Origin: Desulfuromonas sp. KJ2020
GTDB lineage: Bacteria; Desulfobacterota; Desulfuromonadia; Desulfuromonadales; SZUA-540
NCBI RefSeq assembly: GCF_024197615.1
Contig: NZ_JAKUKE010000001.1
Coordinates: 1,218,772 to 1,282,771, forward strand
Length of the DNA: 64,000 bases
Direction of reading: 5' to 3'
In this document: one piece after another, positions 44,353 to 53,037 of the stretch
How positions within the stretch are numbered: position 1 is the stretch's first letter
Layout of the letters: every line of letters starts with the position of its first letter
Notes under the pieces: model-generated
Seen by the model: only the letters and a program-made list of their open reading frames with translations
Told to the model about the DNA's origin: nothing
Databases searched by the model: none
Position numbers and translations under genes: made by a program

Positions 44353-44931
44353 ATGAAGGGCGCGGAAAGGGAAGTCAAAAAACCGACACGATTGGGGCAG
44401 GGGGGCTTCACTCTGCTGGAGCTAGTCGTGGTGGTGGGAATTGTCGCCATTCTCTTTACCGTCGGCCTGAACAAATATTTCGACCTGCTGGTCGATGTTG
44501 AGCGGGCCACCATGGAGCAGAATATTGGCATCCTGCGCAGCGCTGTGGCCATGCAGGTGGCGAAAAAAATCGTCCGGGGCGAAGTTGAAGGCATTGGCGA
44601 GCTGGCCGAAACAAACCCTATGAATTTCCTGACCGAGCAGCCGCAGAACTATCTTGGCGAGTTTCAGAACGCCGACCCCGCCGCCATCGAAGGTGGGCAG
44701 TGGTACTTCGAGACGGCGGGCAATTATCTGGTCTACCGGGTGAAGAACACGGACTACTTTCAGAGCGCGCTGGCCGGGCCGAATCGGGTGCGCTTCCAGA
44801 TCGACCTGGTCTACGCCGACCACAACGGTTCCGGCCGCTTCGAACCGAAAATCGATGCGCTGGAGGGCCTGCGCCTGGCCGCGCTCGAACCTTACCAATG
44901 GTTGAAAAAACGACAGGCAAAGGAGGACTGA
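44353..44931 (+). CDS. MSHA pseudopilin (MshB/MshF position)
   Basis: A 192-residue type IV prepilin-like protein. After a 17-residue basic leader, GG-FTLLELVVVVGIVAILFT is the prepilin peptidase site and hydrophobic N-helix. It lies between mshG and the major pilin gene, where Vibrio has mshF and mshB. The mature part is acidic and fairly long for a minor pilin. It starts two bases after the mshG stop. Confidence 0.82.
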   Translation: MKGAEREVKKPTRLGQGGFTLLELVVVVGIVAILFTVGLNKYFDLLVDVERATMEQNIGILRSAVAMQVAKKIVRGEVEGIGELAETNPMNFLTEQPQNYLGEFQNADPAAIEGGQWYFETAGNYLVYRVKNTDYFQSALAGPNRVRFQIDLVYADHNGSGRFEPKIDALEGLRLAALEPYQWLKKRQAKED

Positions 44932-44958
44932 TACAAAAACAGATCGACAGGATAAACG

Positions 44959-44974
44959 TGGTATTGAAATTGCT
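44959..44974 (+). promoter_or_regulatory. Sigma-54 (-24/-12) promoter of mshA
   Basis: TGGTATTGAAATTGCT matches the RpoN consensus TGGYRYR-N4-TTGCW at all but one degenerate position, with the invariant GG and GC correctly spaced. Predicted transcription start near 44985, leaving a leader of about 44 bases that contains AAGGAGGA before the mshA ATG. It lies in the 97-bp gap between the pseudopilin gene and mshA. Confidence 0.75.
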
Positions 44975-45028
44975 AAAAAGTAAAAGACGGTTTACTACAC
45001 TAACAAAGGAACAAGGAGGAGTTTGACA

Positions 45029-45448
45029 ATGGGTAATCAAAAAGGTTTTACGCTGATCGAACTGGTGGTGGTCATTGTTATCCTGGGTATTCTGGCAGCC
45101 GTAGCGGTGCCTAAGTATCTTGATCTTAAAACCGAAGCGAATGAAGCTCAAGCTAATGGTGTATATGCGGCAGCTCAGACCGCTGTCGCGTTTAATCATG
45201 CAGCAAAGCTTGTCGGGAAGGACCCCAACCAAATGCCTTGTTATGATGCAACCCACTGTTCGACTGGTTTGCTTGTGACCACCGGTGATGCAGGTGTTTG
45301 TCTTGCAAATGGAATTGATGAATTGCCGACAGGATGGAGCGCCTCTGGTGATACACTTACAGCAACATTAAACACTGTTACATATACGATCACTGTCAAT
45401 GCTGATGAAACAGCAACTACACCCGCAACACTGACAAAGAGTTGGTAA
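45029..45448 (+). CDS. mshA: MSHA major pilin
   Basis: A 139-residue type IVa-like prepilin with a minimal leader: MGNQKG-FTLIELVVVIVILGI, including Glu5 of the mature protein. Mature length 133. Cysteines at 71, 77 and 91 offer a C-terminal disulfide loop. AAGGAGGA before the ATG is the strongest ribosome-binding site of the locus. Codon use is visibly more AT-rich than in the flanking msh genes. It has its own sigma-54 promoter and its own terminator, as expected for the most abundant subunit. Confidence 0.9.
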   Translation: MGNQKGFTLIELVVVIVILGILAAVAVPKYLDLKTEANEAQANGVYAAAQTAVAFNHAAKLVGKDPNQMPCYDATHCSTGLLVTTGDAGVCLANGIDELPTGWSASGDTLTATLNTVTYTITVNADETATTPATLTKSW

Positions 45449-45502
45449 AAGATATGACCGTGGTATCCAGTTTTGTTGGATATTGGGATGATTAATCCCT
45501 GA

Positions 45503-45541
45503 ACAGAAGCGGAGTCGGTTACGGCCCCGCTTCTGTTTTTT
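45503..45541 (+). terminator. Intrinsic terminator after mshA
   Basis: Arms ACAGAAGCGG (45503-45512) and CCGCTTCTGT (45527-45536), followed by a run of T residues to 45541. It separates mshA from mshC and would limit expression of the minor-pilin genes to read-through. Confidence 0.85.
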
Positions 45542-45558
45542 GAAACCCTCCGGACATC

Positions 45559-46056
45559 ATGCCTAAAAGTGTATTTTTTAATAAAGTTTCGAGTCACATG
45601 CCTGCGGGCTTTACACTGGTTGAGCTGATTGTCATAATCGTCATCCTTGGCACTATCTCCGCCCTTGCTGCCCCTCGCTTCTTTGATCTGCGCGTTTTTC
45701 AGCAGCGCGGTTTCTTCGATGAAACCGTTTCAGCGGTGCGCTATGCCCAGAAGCTGGCGGTGGGCAGCGGCTGTGACGTGCAGGTGACCTTGGGCTCGGC
45801 GGGCTACAGTCTGCGGCAGCGCAGCAGTTGCGACACCAGCAGCGTCTTCACTCTCGCCGTTCCTCATCCCAGCAAGGCCGGGGCTTTTGCTGCCGCCCCT
45901 CCCGCCGGCGTGAGTCTGTCGGCGGCGACCATCATTTTTACACCCCTGGGGCAGGCGGCCAATGCCGCAAGGAACCCAACCAATTTCAACAGCCTGAGTG
46001 TCGGCGGCAAGACCTTCCACATCATTGGCGAAACAGGCTACGTGGACGTGCCATGA
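45559..46056 (+). CDS. mshC: MSHA minor pilin MshC-like
   Basis: A 165-residue pseudopilin with AG-FTLVELIVIIVILGTISA and PRFFDLR after it. The ATG at 45559 gives a 17-residue leader; an ATG at 45598 would give a four-residue leader ending in Gly and is equally possible. The mature domain has two cysteines (GSGCDVQV, SSCDTSS). Located directly after the mshA terminator and overlapping mshD by 4 bp. Confidence 0.82.
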   Translation: MPKSVFFNKVSSHMPAGFTLVELIVIIVILGTISALAAPRFFDLRVFQQRGFFDETVSAVRYAQKLAVGSGCDVQVTLGSAGYSLRQRSSCDTSSVFTLAVPHPSKAGAFAAAPPAGVSLSAATIIFTPLGQAANAARNPTNFNSLSVGGKTFHIIGETGYVDVP

Positions 46057-46511
46057 GGCTTTTTGGTCATTCATACGGTAATTGCCGCGGTGTTACCCTG
46101 GTTGAGCTGGTTATCGCCATGGTGGTGATTTCCATCGCTCTTGGCGGCGTATTGCTGGTCATGAACTACACCACGGCCCGCAGCGCCGATCCTTTGCTGC
46201 AACGGCAGGCGGTGGCCATCGCCGAGGCTTATCTGGAAGAAATTCTGCTGAAGCCCTACGCCGATCCCGATGGGGTCGATGGCGAAGGCAGCCGCGCCCT
46301 CTACGATGATGTCGATGATTACGACGGTCTGGCCGAGAACGGTGCCCGCGACCAGAGCGGCGCCGCCATCGCCGGACTCGGGAACTACACGGTGAACGTC
46401 CGTGTGCAGCCGGCGACAGTCAACGGCGTGGCCATGCTGCGGGCGCAGGTGACGGTGAGTGTGCCCGGCGGCGGCAGTCTGACCCTGGCCGGCTATCGGG
46501 CCAATTATTAA
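46053..46511 (+). CDS. mshD: MSHA minor pilin MshD-like
   Basis: A 152-residue prepilin-like protein: leader MRLFGHSYGNCRG, then VTLVELVIAMVVISIALGG. Position +1 is Val in place of the usual Phe or Met, which prepilin peptidases tolerate in minor pilins. Overlaps mshC by 4 bp and ends two bases before mshO. Confidence 0.82.
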   Translation: MRLFGHSYGNCRGVTLVELVIAMVVISIALGGVLLVMNYTTARSADPLLQRQAVAIAEAYLEEILLKPYADPDGVDGEGSRALYDDVDDYDGLAENGARDQSGAAIAGLGNYTVNVRVQPATVNGVAMLRAQVTVSVPGGGSLTLAGYRANY

Positions 46512-46513
46512 CG

Positions 46514-47347
46514 ATGGAAGAAATGAAGGCAGCCATGACAATCCGTCGGCAAGGCGAACAGGGCTTCACCCTGGTGGAACTGGTCACGGTGATTGTGCTC
46601 GTGGGGATTCTCGGCGCCATGAGCGTGGCCTTCATCACCAAGCCGATCGAGGGCTACGTGGCCCTCTCCCGGCGGGCCGAGCTGGTTGACGCCGCCGACA
46701 ACGCCCTGCGCCGCATGCAGCGCGACATCCGCCAGGCCTTGCCCAACAGCGTGCGCATTGGGGCGGGCGGACTCTCCCTCGAGCTTTTGCACACCAGCGA
46801 TGGCGGTCGCTACCGCGTGCAGGGTCCGGGTAATATTCTCGATTTCAGTGACGTCACCGATAGCTCTTTCGACGTGCTTGGCGGCCTGGTTGCCCCGCCG
46901 CCGGCCGGCAGCGAGCTGGTTATCTACAACCTGTCCGACAGCGCCACCACCGGCAATGCCTATCAGGCGCCGGCCGACAATCGTTTCGCCATCGACAGCG
47001 CCGCCAGCAGTGCCAGTCTGATCCAGTTTATTCCCAAAGTGCCCGCCGCCTCTTTCCCGCGCTCATCACCCTATCAACGCTTTTTTGTCGTTGATGGGCC
47101 GGTGAGTTATGTGTGCGATCCCGCCGCCGGCACCCTGACCCGCCATGCCGGCTACGCCATCGCCCCCAGCCCGACTTTGGGGAGCGGTGACCTGGTGACG
47201 CGCCAGGTGCAGAGCTGTAACTTTACCTATCGACCGGGCAGCAGCCAGCGGGCGGGCCTGGTGACCCTGACCCTGACCCTGGAGGATGCGCCCTCGGCAG
47301 AGCGAGTGACCCTGCTGCACCAGGTGCATGTCCTGAATTCGCCATGA
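46514..47347 (+). CDS. mshO: MSHA minor pilin MshO-like
   Basis: A 277-residue large pseudopilin with QG-FTLVELVTVIVLVGILGA and a long C-terminal domain (RRMQRDIRQALPNSVRI, VDGPVSYVCDPAAGTLTRHA). Size and place match MshO. A second ATG at 46535 would shorten the leader. Overlaps mshP by 4 bp. Confidence 0.83.
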   Translation: MEEMKAAMTIRRQGEQGFTLVELVTVIVLVGILGAMSVAFITKPIEGYVALSRRAELVDAADNALRRMQRDIRQALPNSVRIGAGGLSLELLHTSDGGRYRVQGPGNILDFSDVTDSSFDVLGGLVAPPPAGSELVIYNLSDSATTGNAYQAPADNRFAIDSAASSASLIQFIPKVPAASFPRSSPYQRFFVVDGPVSYVCDPAAGTLTRHAGYAIAPSPTLGSGDLVTRQVQSCNFTYRPGSSQRAGLVTLTLTLEDAPSAERVTLLHQVHVLNSP

Positions 47348-47742
47348 GCATGATAACGCGCCACCGCAATCAACAAGGGTATACTCTGGTCAACGCCCTC
47401 TTCATCCTCGTGGTGCTGGCGGCTCTGGGCGCTTTCATGGTGACCATGAGCGGCGTGCAGTCGCGCACCCCGGTGCTGGCCCTGCAGGGAGCGCGGGCCT
47501 ACCAGGCAGCTCAGGCCGGCATCGAATGGGGTATCGCCCAGGGTGCTGCCGGTGCCTGTGCGGCGAGCTCTGCCTTTGTCGTGGAAGCTTTTGCTGTCAC
47601 CGTGACCTGCACGGCGATGCCGGTCAGCGAGGGAACGACGACCTACAACGTCTATGAGCTCAGCGCTCTGGCCGAGATGGGTAGCTACGGCTCGTCGGAG
47701 TATGTGTCGCGGCGGATCGAGGCTCGGGTGACGGGGCCGTAA
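47344..47742 (+). CDS. mshP: MSHA protein MshP-like
   Basis: A 132-residue protein with an N-terminal pseudopilin-like helix (QQGYTLVNALFILVVLAALG) but no Glu5; the position holds Asn, as in PilX/MshP-type proteins. Two cysteines and the ARAYQAAQAGIEWGIAQ segment are typical of this class. Its stop overlaps the start of mshQ. Confidence 0.8.
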   Translation: MSMITRHRNQQGYTLVNALFILVVLAALGAFMVTMSGVQSRTPVLALQGARAYQAAQAGIEWGIAQGAAGACAASSAFVVEAFAVTVTCTAMPVSEGTTTYNVYELSALAEMGSYGSSEYVSRRIEARVTGP

Positions 47743-50186
47743 TGAAAGCCTGGGGGAGAGTGATGATCCTTAAGAACGTCTGTCGCCTGGGTGTTCCACT
47801 CCTGGGCATTTCAATGATGATCAGTGCTTTTTTCCTGGTATCGTCAGCGCTGGGCGCCATAACGGTAACAGCGGATGGGGCCACTCACAATCCACCGGTA
47901 GATATCACGGTGGGGATCCCGGTGGTTTTTGAAGCAACAGCCACAGGATGCGGAAATAACGATACCTGGTTCCGACATGTGTGGGATTTCGGTAATGGTA
48001 CAACCCTGGCCTACATAAACCGGGATTCACCCTGCGGCGAACCCGCGTCGACCACCTATACCTATCCGACCAAACCCCCCGGTAATCCAAACCTGGACGC
48101 CACCTATTCTTTTGCTGGCATGACTGGACTGGAAGCGCTCTTCTGTGGGTGGCTGAACTGGTGCTCAGACATCGAGCAAGGTGGATTTGTCAGAGTGCGC
48201 CTGCGAGAGGGAACCCTGCCGGCCCTGGATCACTTCCGCATCGACCATCCCGGCACCGCCCTGACCTGCCAGCGGGCCGATGTGACGATACGGGCTTGTC
48301 AAACCGCGGACTGCGGCACCCTCTATCCCGACCCCGTCAGCGTCACCCTGTCGCCAACCGGCTGGGTCGGTGGCATCACGCAGACCATCGCCGGTGGCGC
48401 GCCGACCGTTTTTCAGCTACGGCACAACACTGCAGGTACGGTGACTTTGGATGTGACCGCTTCGGATGTGCCGGCCGCTGGCCCGGTGCAGTGCACTGTG
48501 GGTGGCGTGGCGGCCAGCTGCGATCTCCTTTTTGCTGACAGCGGTTTTCTCTTTGAGATGCCGGCGCAGACGTCCTGCCAGGATTCTGCCGAGGTGACCA
48601 TCGCTGCTGTCAAGGCCGATCCGGCCGATCCCCAGGCCTGCGTGGGCGATGGCAGTTTCGCCGGGCAAAGCAAGGCGGTCTCTTTCTGGTCCAGCTATGT
48701 GACGCCTGCTTCCGGTAGCCGCTCTCTGCAGGTCAACGGCACCGCTATTGCCACCGCTTCGCCGGGAACTCCGCTGACGCTGAGTTTTGACGGCAACGCC
48801 CGCAGCTCCTTCCATGTTGCCTATGCTGACGCCGGTCAATTGCGGCTCGACGCCCGCTACGAAGGCAGCGGCGAAGAGGTCGGGCTGGTGATGGTGGGCA
48901 ACGATACCTTCACGGTAAAACCCTACCGGTTGGATATTCAGGCCACCATCGACGGTGTGACGGCTCTGGATAACAGCGGCTCGACCGGTGAGCCAAAGCT
49001 GGCGGCCGGGCTGCCCTTTCAGGCAGAAGTGAGAGGAGTCTGTGCGGATGGCAGCCTGACGCCCAACTTCGCGGCAGCCACGACCCTGTCGGCCGTGGCA
49101 CCCTTTGCGCCGGCGCCGGGGATTTTAAGCGGTGGGTCTCTGTCAGCGGCCGATTTTAGTGGCGGTGCCGCCACAGCCCCGCTCAGCTACAGTGAGGTGG
49201 GCACGTTGACTCTGCAGGCCGATGTGGCCGACTATCTGGGCGCCGGCAGCCTCACCGGCACTAGCGCCACGGTGGGACGCTTCACGCCTCACCATTTCGA
49301 TGTCGTGCCCAACACGCCCCAGTTCGACTCGGGTTGTGGACTCTTCACTTATCTCGGGCAACCCTTTATCTACGCGACCGCGCCCTCGCTTCAGGTCATC
49401 GCCCGCAATGCCGGCGCCGCCGTTACGCGCAACTATACCGGCGCCTGGTGGAAGCTGTCCGACGTCAGTCTTGCCGGCAAGCGCTATCTGGCCGAAAACG
49501 GCACGCTCGATGAGTCGCTGCTTCCCGCCACCGACCCGGTCATCCTCGACCAGGGCGACGGCACCGGCACCCTCACTTTCGATGCTGGCGGCGGGCTGGG
49601 CTTTGTCCGCACGACGCCGACGGCCCCTTTTGCAGCGGAAATCCGGCTGGAGATCGATGTTGTCGACGAAGACGGCATCGCCTACGCCGGCAATCCTGCC
49701 GCTTTCGGCGAGGCCAGCGCCGGCAACGGTATCGCCTTTACCGATGGCTACCAGGAGATGCGTTTCGGGCGGCTGACGCTGCAGAACGCCTACGGCTCCG
49801 AACTTATCCCCCTGAATCTGCCCCTGCGGGCCGAATATTTTGACGGCAGTACCTTCGTCGGCAATCTGGAGGACAGTTGTACCCCCTATGATGGCACCTT
49901 GGCCACCCTGTCCAATTATTCCGCCAACCTGCAGACAGGGGAGACGACTGCCAGTGGCGCTGGCAGCCTGCTCGGCGGCACCGAAAACCCCCTGAGCCCG
50001 CTGCAACTCAGCGCGCCGGGAACGGGCAATGACGGCAGCGTCGATGTCCGCCTGCCCGTCGATTTCTGGCTTCAATACGACTGGGATGGTGACGGCTCCC
50101 ATGACGATGATCCGTCAGCGCGAGCCAGTTTCGGGATTTATAAGGGGAATTCTCGGATGATTTACTGGGGGGAGCGGGTGCGTTGA
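47742..50186 (+). CDS. mshQ: MSHA protein MshQ-like, DUF6701 C terminus
   Basis: An exported 814-residue protein: signal peptide through LVSSALGA, then beta-rich repeats with paired cysteines and a C-terminal region ending ARASFGIYKGNSRMIYWGER, which matches the end of the DUF6701/MshQ family. Shorter than Vibrio MshQ. It is likely a secreted or pilus-tip adhesin; function is unproven. The start may be the ATG at 47763, which has GGGGGAGAG before it, rather than 47742. Last gene of the MSHA locus. Confidence 0.82.
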   Translation: MKAWGRVMILKNVCRLGVPLLGISMMISAFFLVSSALGAITVTADGATHNPPVDITVGIPVVFEATATGCGNNDTWFRHVWDFGNGTTLAYINRDSPCGEPASTTYTYPTKPPGNPNLDATYSFAGMTGLEALFCGWLNWCSDIEQGGFVRVRLREGTLPALDHFRIDHPGTALTCQRADVTIRACQTADCGTLYPDPVSVTLSPTGWVGGITQTIAGGAPTVFQLRHNTAGTVTLDVTASDVPAAGPVQCTVGGVAASCDLLFADSGFLFEMPAQTSCQDSAEVTIAAVKADPADPQACVGDGSFAGQSKAVSFWSSYVTPASGSRSLQVNGTAIATASPGTPLTLSFDGNARSSFHVAYADAGQLRLDARYEGSGEEVGLVMVGNDTFTVKPYRLDIQATIDGVTALDNSGSTGEPKLAAGLPFQAEVRGVCADGSLTPNFAAATTLSAVAPFAPAPGILSGGSLSAADFSGGAATAPLSYSEVGTLTLQADVADYLGAGSLTGTSATVGRFTPHHFDVVPNTPQFDSGCGLFTYLGQPFIYATAPSLQVIARNAGAAVTRNYTGAWWKLSDVSLAGKRYLAENGTLDESLLPATDPVILDQGDGTGTLTFDAGGGLGFVRTTPTAPFAAEIRLEIDVVDEDGIAYAGNPAAFGEASAGNGIAFTDGYQEMRFGRLTLQNAYGSELIPLNLPLRAEYFDGSTFVGNLEDSCTPYDGTLATLSNYSANLQTGETTASGAGSLLGGTENPLSPLQLSAPGTGNDGSVDVRLPVDFWLQYDWDGDGSHDDDPSARASFGIYKGNSRMIYWGERVR

Positions 50187-50237
50187 TTGAAATGATAAAG
50201 TACCTCGCGATTCGTTCCATGGACACCTTCTGGAGCC

Positions 50238-50561
50238 TTATCGACTCTCAGGTAGGAGTCCACTTTTTCCCGCCAGCCTGATTAATGGGTAAAAAAACCG
50301 GCCAGTAATTTTTCTCGTGACGCAATCGGCAGGATGTGCGCTTAACGTGGCGCCATATGTGTTTATGTAGAGATGATACATTTCAGGGTCGTTTTTCTTT
50401 AAACATTTCAAACAGATCCCGTGACTATCCCTTTCCTCGCTAGAAACCCCCTTGAGTAAGATTTGAAATATGAGACGCCATCTCCGGTGTGCCGTTTTAA
50501 AAAGCGCCTTGACGGGATCTCTGTCGAGAGAAGTGCCGCACCACGCACAATATTGATCCAT
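50238..50561 (-). CDS. Possible small zinc-ribbon protein
   Basis: A 107-residue frame opposite to mshQ with CAWCGTSLD at the start and HGICLKCLKK at residues 48-57, a pairing seen in many small zinc-ribbon proteins. AAGGAAG is found upstream of the ATG. Codon use is more AT-rich than in the neighbours and the C-terminal half resembles nothing I know, so it may be real but recently acquired or decaying. Confidence 0.45.
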   Translation of the reverse strand: MDQYCAWCGTSLDRDPVKALFKTAHRRWRLIFQILLKGVSSEERDSHGICLKCLKKNDPEMYHLYINTYGATLSAHPADCVTRKITGRFFYPLIRLAGKSGLLPESR

Positions 50562-50715
50562 AATAAACTATCTTCCTTGAGGTTTCTGTGTTGATGCCTA
50601 TCCAGACCAGGATCGGTGTCCCGCCTTGCGGGCGCCCTTGCCGGGTCATGGGAGAGGGGCGGTTATTAGTGGTGAAAATAAAACGAAGGCGAAGCGAAAA
50701 GATGATTTCCCCTTG

Positions 50716-50758
50716 AAAACTTCAACCGCCGAGCGAAACCCGGCGGTTGAAGTTTTTT
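50716..50758. terminator. Bidirectional terminator between mshQ and the cytochrome operon
   Basis: A perfect 16-bp inverted repeat (50716-50731 and 50741-50756) with nine-base loop. T runs exist on both strands, so it ends the conduit operon from the right and any transcript from the left. The rest of 50562-50715 shows no gene. Confidence 0.88.
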
Positions 50759-50768
50759 GGATGGTTCG

Positions 50769-53003
50769 TTAGGGGCGAGTTGTCACTCCGGTAGTCGGAT
50801 TGCCATCAAGCCAATTGACAGTATCCGACCAAGCGATCGGGTCTATGGTAATGCTGCCGGTAAAGGTTCCATTTTCCAAATAATCGATCGTGTCAAAAGC
50901 GATCTGTTTAACGTAGGTGGGGTTATGTGCGTGCCCACCGAAGTCATCGTAAACGACCCACCAGTTCATGGCTGCCCGGAATTGGTCAAGAGAGAGATAA
51001 GCCGGATTAGCAGTGGCCACTAACACAGGTTTGAGGCCGCCTAAATCCGCCTCAGGATAGTTGAGGTCGATTAGAACGTTTTTGACGACTTCCATGATGT
51101 AACTGGCCGTCTGCTTCCGGCCATCGTTGGCGGCTTCGAGACTTTCTGCCGTCATCGACGAGTGACAGCTGTTGCAGACCACTGCGCTGTTGATGGTCAT
51201 GCTTTCAGCATCGACCACGGCGTTGGAGTGGTTCTTGCCGGGCATATGGCAGGCAACACAGGGTCCTGCAGTGCCGGTTCCGGGAACGACTTCGTTGCCG
51301 TTAGCATCAGTGGTGCCAATGATGTCGTGCGGGGTGCTGTTATAGGCCTGGCCGGCGAACTCATAGCCGGCGTGGGTCTCCCCAGCAAAGAGGACGGCTC
51401 CGGCTGGGCCATGGTGCAGCACGCCATGAAAATCACGCGCTGCGTCATCCATCGCGACAAGGCTGTCATTGTTGCCCCAGCCACCGTGACAGGTCAGGCA
51501 CACCTTAGACTCGTTAACACCCTTGAGGATGACCTCTTCACCGCCGTATGTGTAGTCCAGGATAATGTCGGTTCCGCTGACGGCCAAATCTCCCGTGGTT
51601 GCGCTAGTGTGGCAGGCGCCGCAGTAGAGCATTTCGACTTTATTGGAGAGAAGTTCTCCGGTGTTTTCGTCATAGACAGGGTCGAGATGCGAGAAGTCAT
51701 TGTTTGCGGGATCATAGTTCGCCGGATCGCTCATGTAGTTTTTGGCGCCGGTGGTGGTGTGGCAACGCTGACAAGTTTCGCGACCTTCTGCAAAGGCATT
51801 ATTGATTTCGGTGAAGGCCAGCACGGAATGACGCTCATGCTCGTCATCAAGAGAGATGACCGCATCGGGACCCAGCTCTTCTTTAACCAAGGCGATCTCA
51901 GCAGCGTGGCCCGATTTGGCCCACTGCTGATTAATCGTGATATCAGCGCTGTGGACATCGTGACAGGCGCTGCAAGCGTTTTCAGCTGTTTCGTCAATCA
52001 CGTAGCCTTCAATATCCATGGTGGCTGGATCGTCACCATGAGTCTCGAGCATTGACCAGGCAACGTTTTTGGTGAGGTGAAAGGCCTCTTGATCATGGCA
52101 GTTGGCGCAGGTGTTGTATTCCGAGGAGGAGATGGTGGTCACCTCCAGGTAATCCAGCGTTACGCCGTCGTCCTTATAGACCGGGTGCTCTTCGTGAACC
52201 GCAGGCTCCAGCAATTTACCGGCTTCGTGTGGGTCATGGCAGGTTTTGCATTGCATGGATGTGTAAATTTTGCCGGAACCATCATCAATAGCAGCAATCG
52301 CCGCACCAGCGTCGACCTCCAGGTACTGTATGGCACCTTCATGGGTATGGCACTTGACGCATGAATGGCCAAACGGCAGATGGTCTTCCATGTGGCCATT
52401 GAGTTTCGATTCGTCGGTGGAGTATTCGGAGCGGCCGGGTCCAGCAGAACCTGCGTGAGCCGAAGCGGCGTACCTCTCATAAATGGAATCCGCGTCAGGG
52501 TGGTGAGGAAGGTGCGAGTCCGGCAGAGCATCGTTATGACACTTCCCGCAGGTATCGGAGCCGGGCAGAGGGTTGGGTATCGGGCCCACTCCATAATGCT
52601 CGCCGCCTGCCCCATGGCAGGCTTCGCAGGTAACGGCCGCCAGGCCGCCAGCCGGAATGGCGTTCGCCTCAAGCCAGGCTTCGAGCATGCGGCCATCGGC
52701 GATAGGGTCGTGACACTGAGCACATCCCTCAGCTTGAGCCGTTTCTTGGTCGATGTGGTCGCTGTGGATCACGTGTGCGCCAGCCAGATAACCTGCGACC
52801 GCTACGGCACTCCAGCTTTTTCCTTCGTGGCAGTCAATACAGGTTGCAGCGCCTGCATAACTGATCCCTACGGCATCGGTGCCAAGAGAATCGGTCGTCG
52901 TGACAGCCCCGCTTGAATCACGGTTGCTGCCGCAACCATGCAACAGCACACACATAAGAGCGGCCGCTGCAAATGGAACGAGAGACATAAATCTTCTTCG
53001 CAT
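50769..53003 (-). CDS. 13-haem c-type cytochrome, outer-surface lipoprotein
   Basis: A 744-residue multihaem cytochrome. I count 13 CxxCH motifs (CIDCH, CAQCH, CEACH, CGKCH, CVKCH, CKTCH, CANCH, CSACH, CQRCH, CGACH, CLTCH, CVACH, CNSCH) spread over residues 55-615; the last 130 residues have none. The signal ends CVLLHGC-GSN, a lipobox. ATG 53003 follows CAGGAGG; the frame open to 53090 is rejected. By position and export signal it should be the cell-surface terminal of the electron conduit encoded with the porin and decahaem protein. It is not recognisably OmcB or MtrC from what I can see, so I give no gene symbol. Confidence 0.92.
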   Translation of the reverse strand: MRRRFMSLVPFAAAALMCVLLHGCGSNRDSSGAVTTTDSLGTDAVGISYAGAATCIDCHEGKSWSAVAVAGYLAGAHVIHSDHIDQETAQAEGCAQCHDPIADGRMLEAWLEANAIPAGGLAAVTCEACHGAGGEHYGVGPIPNPLPGSDTCGKCHNDALPDSHLPHHPDADSIYERYAASAHAGSAGPGRSEYSTDESKLNGHMEDHLPFGHSCVKCHTHEGAIQYLEVDAGAAIAAIDDGSGKIYTSMQCKTCHDPHEAGKLLEPAVHEEHPVYKDDGVTLDYLEVTTISSSEYNTCANCHDQEAFHLTKNVAWSMLETHGDDPATMDIEGYVIDETAENACSACHDVHSADITINQQWAKSGHAAEIALVKEELGPDAVISLDDEHERHSVLAFTEINNAFAEGRETCQRCHTTTGAKNYMSDPANYDPANNDFSHLDPVYDENTGELLSNKVEMLYCGACHTSATTGDLAVSGTDIILDYTYGGEEVILKGVNESKVCLTCHGGWGNNDSLVAMDDAARDFHGVLHHGPAGAVLFAGETHAGYEFAGQAYNSTPHDIIGTTDANGNEVVPGTGTAGPCVACHMPGKNHSNAVVDAESMTINSAVVCNSCHSSMTAESLEAANDGRKQTASYIMEVVKNVLIDLNYPEADLGGLKPVLVATANPAYLSLDQFRAAMNWWVVYDDFGGHAHNPTYVKQIAFDTIDYLENGTFTGSITIDPIAWSDTVNWLDGNPTTGVTTRP

Positions 53004-53037
53004 ACTTTTTACCTCCTGAGAGTTTAAGGTCATGCCG

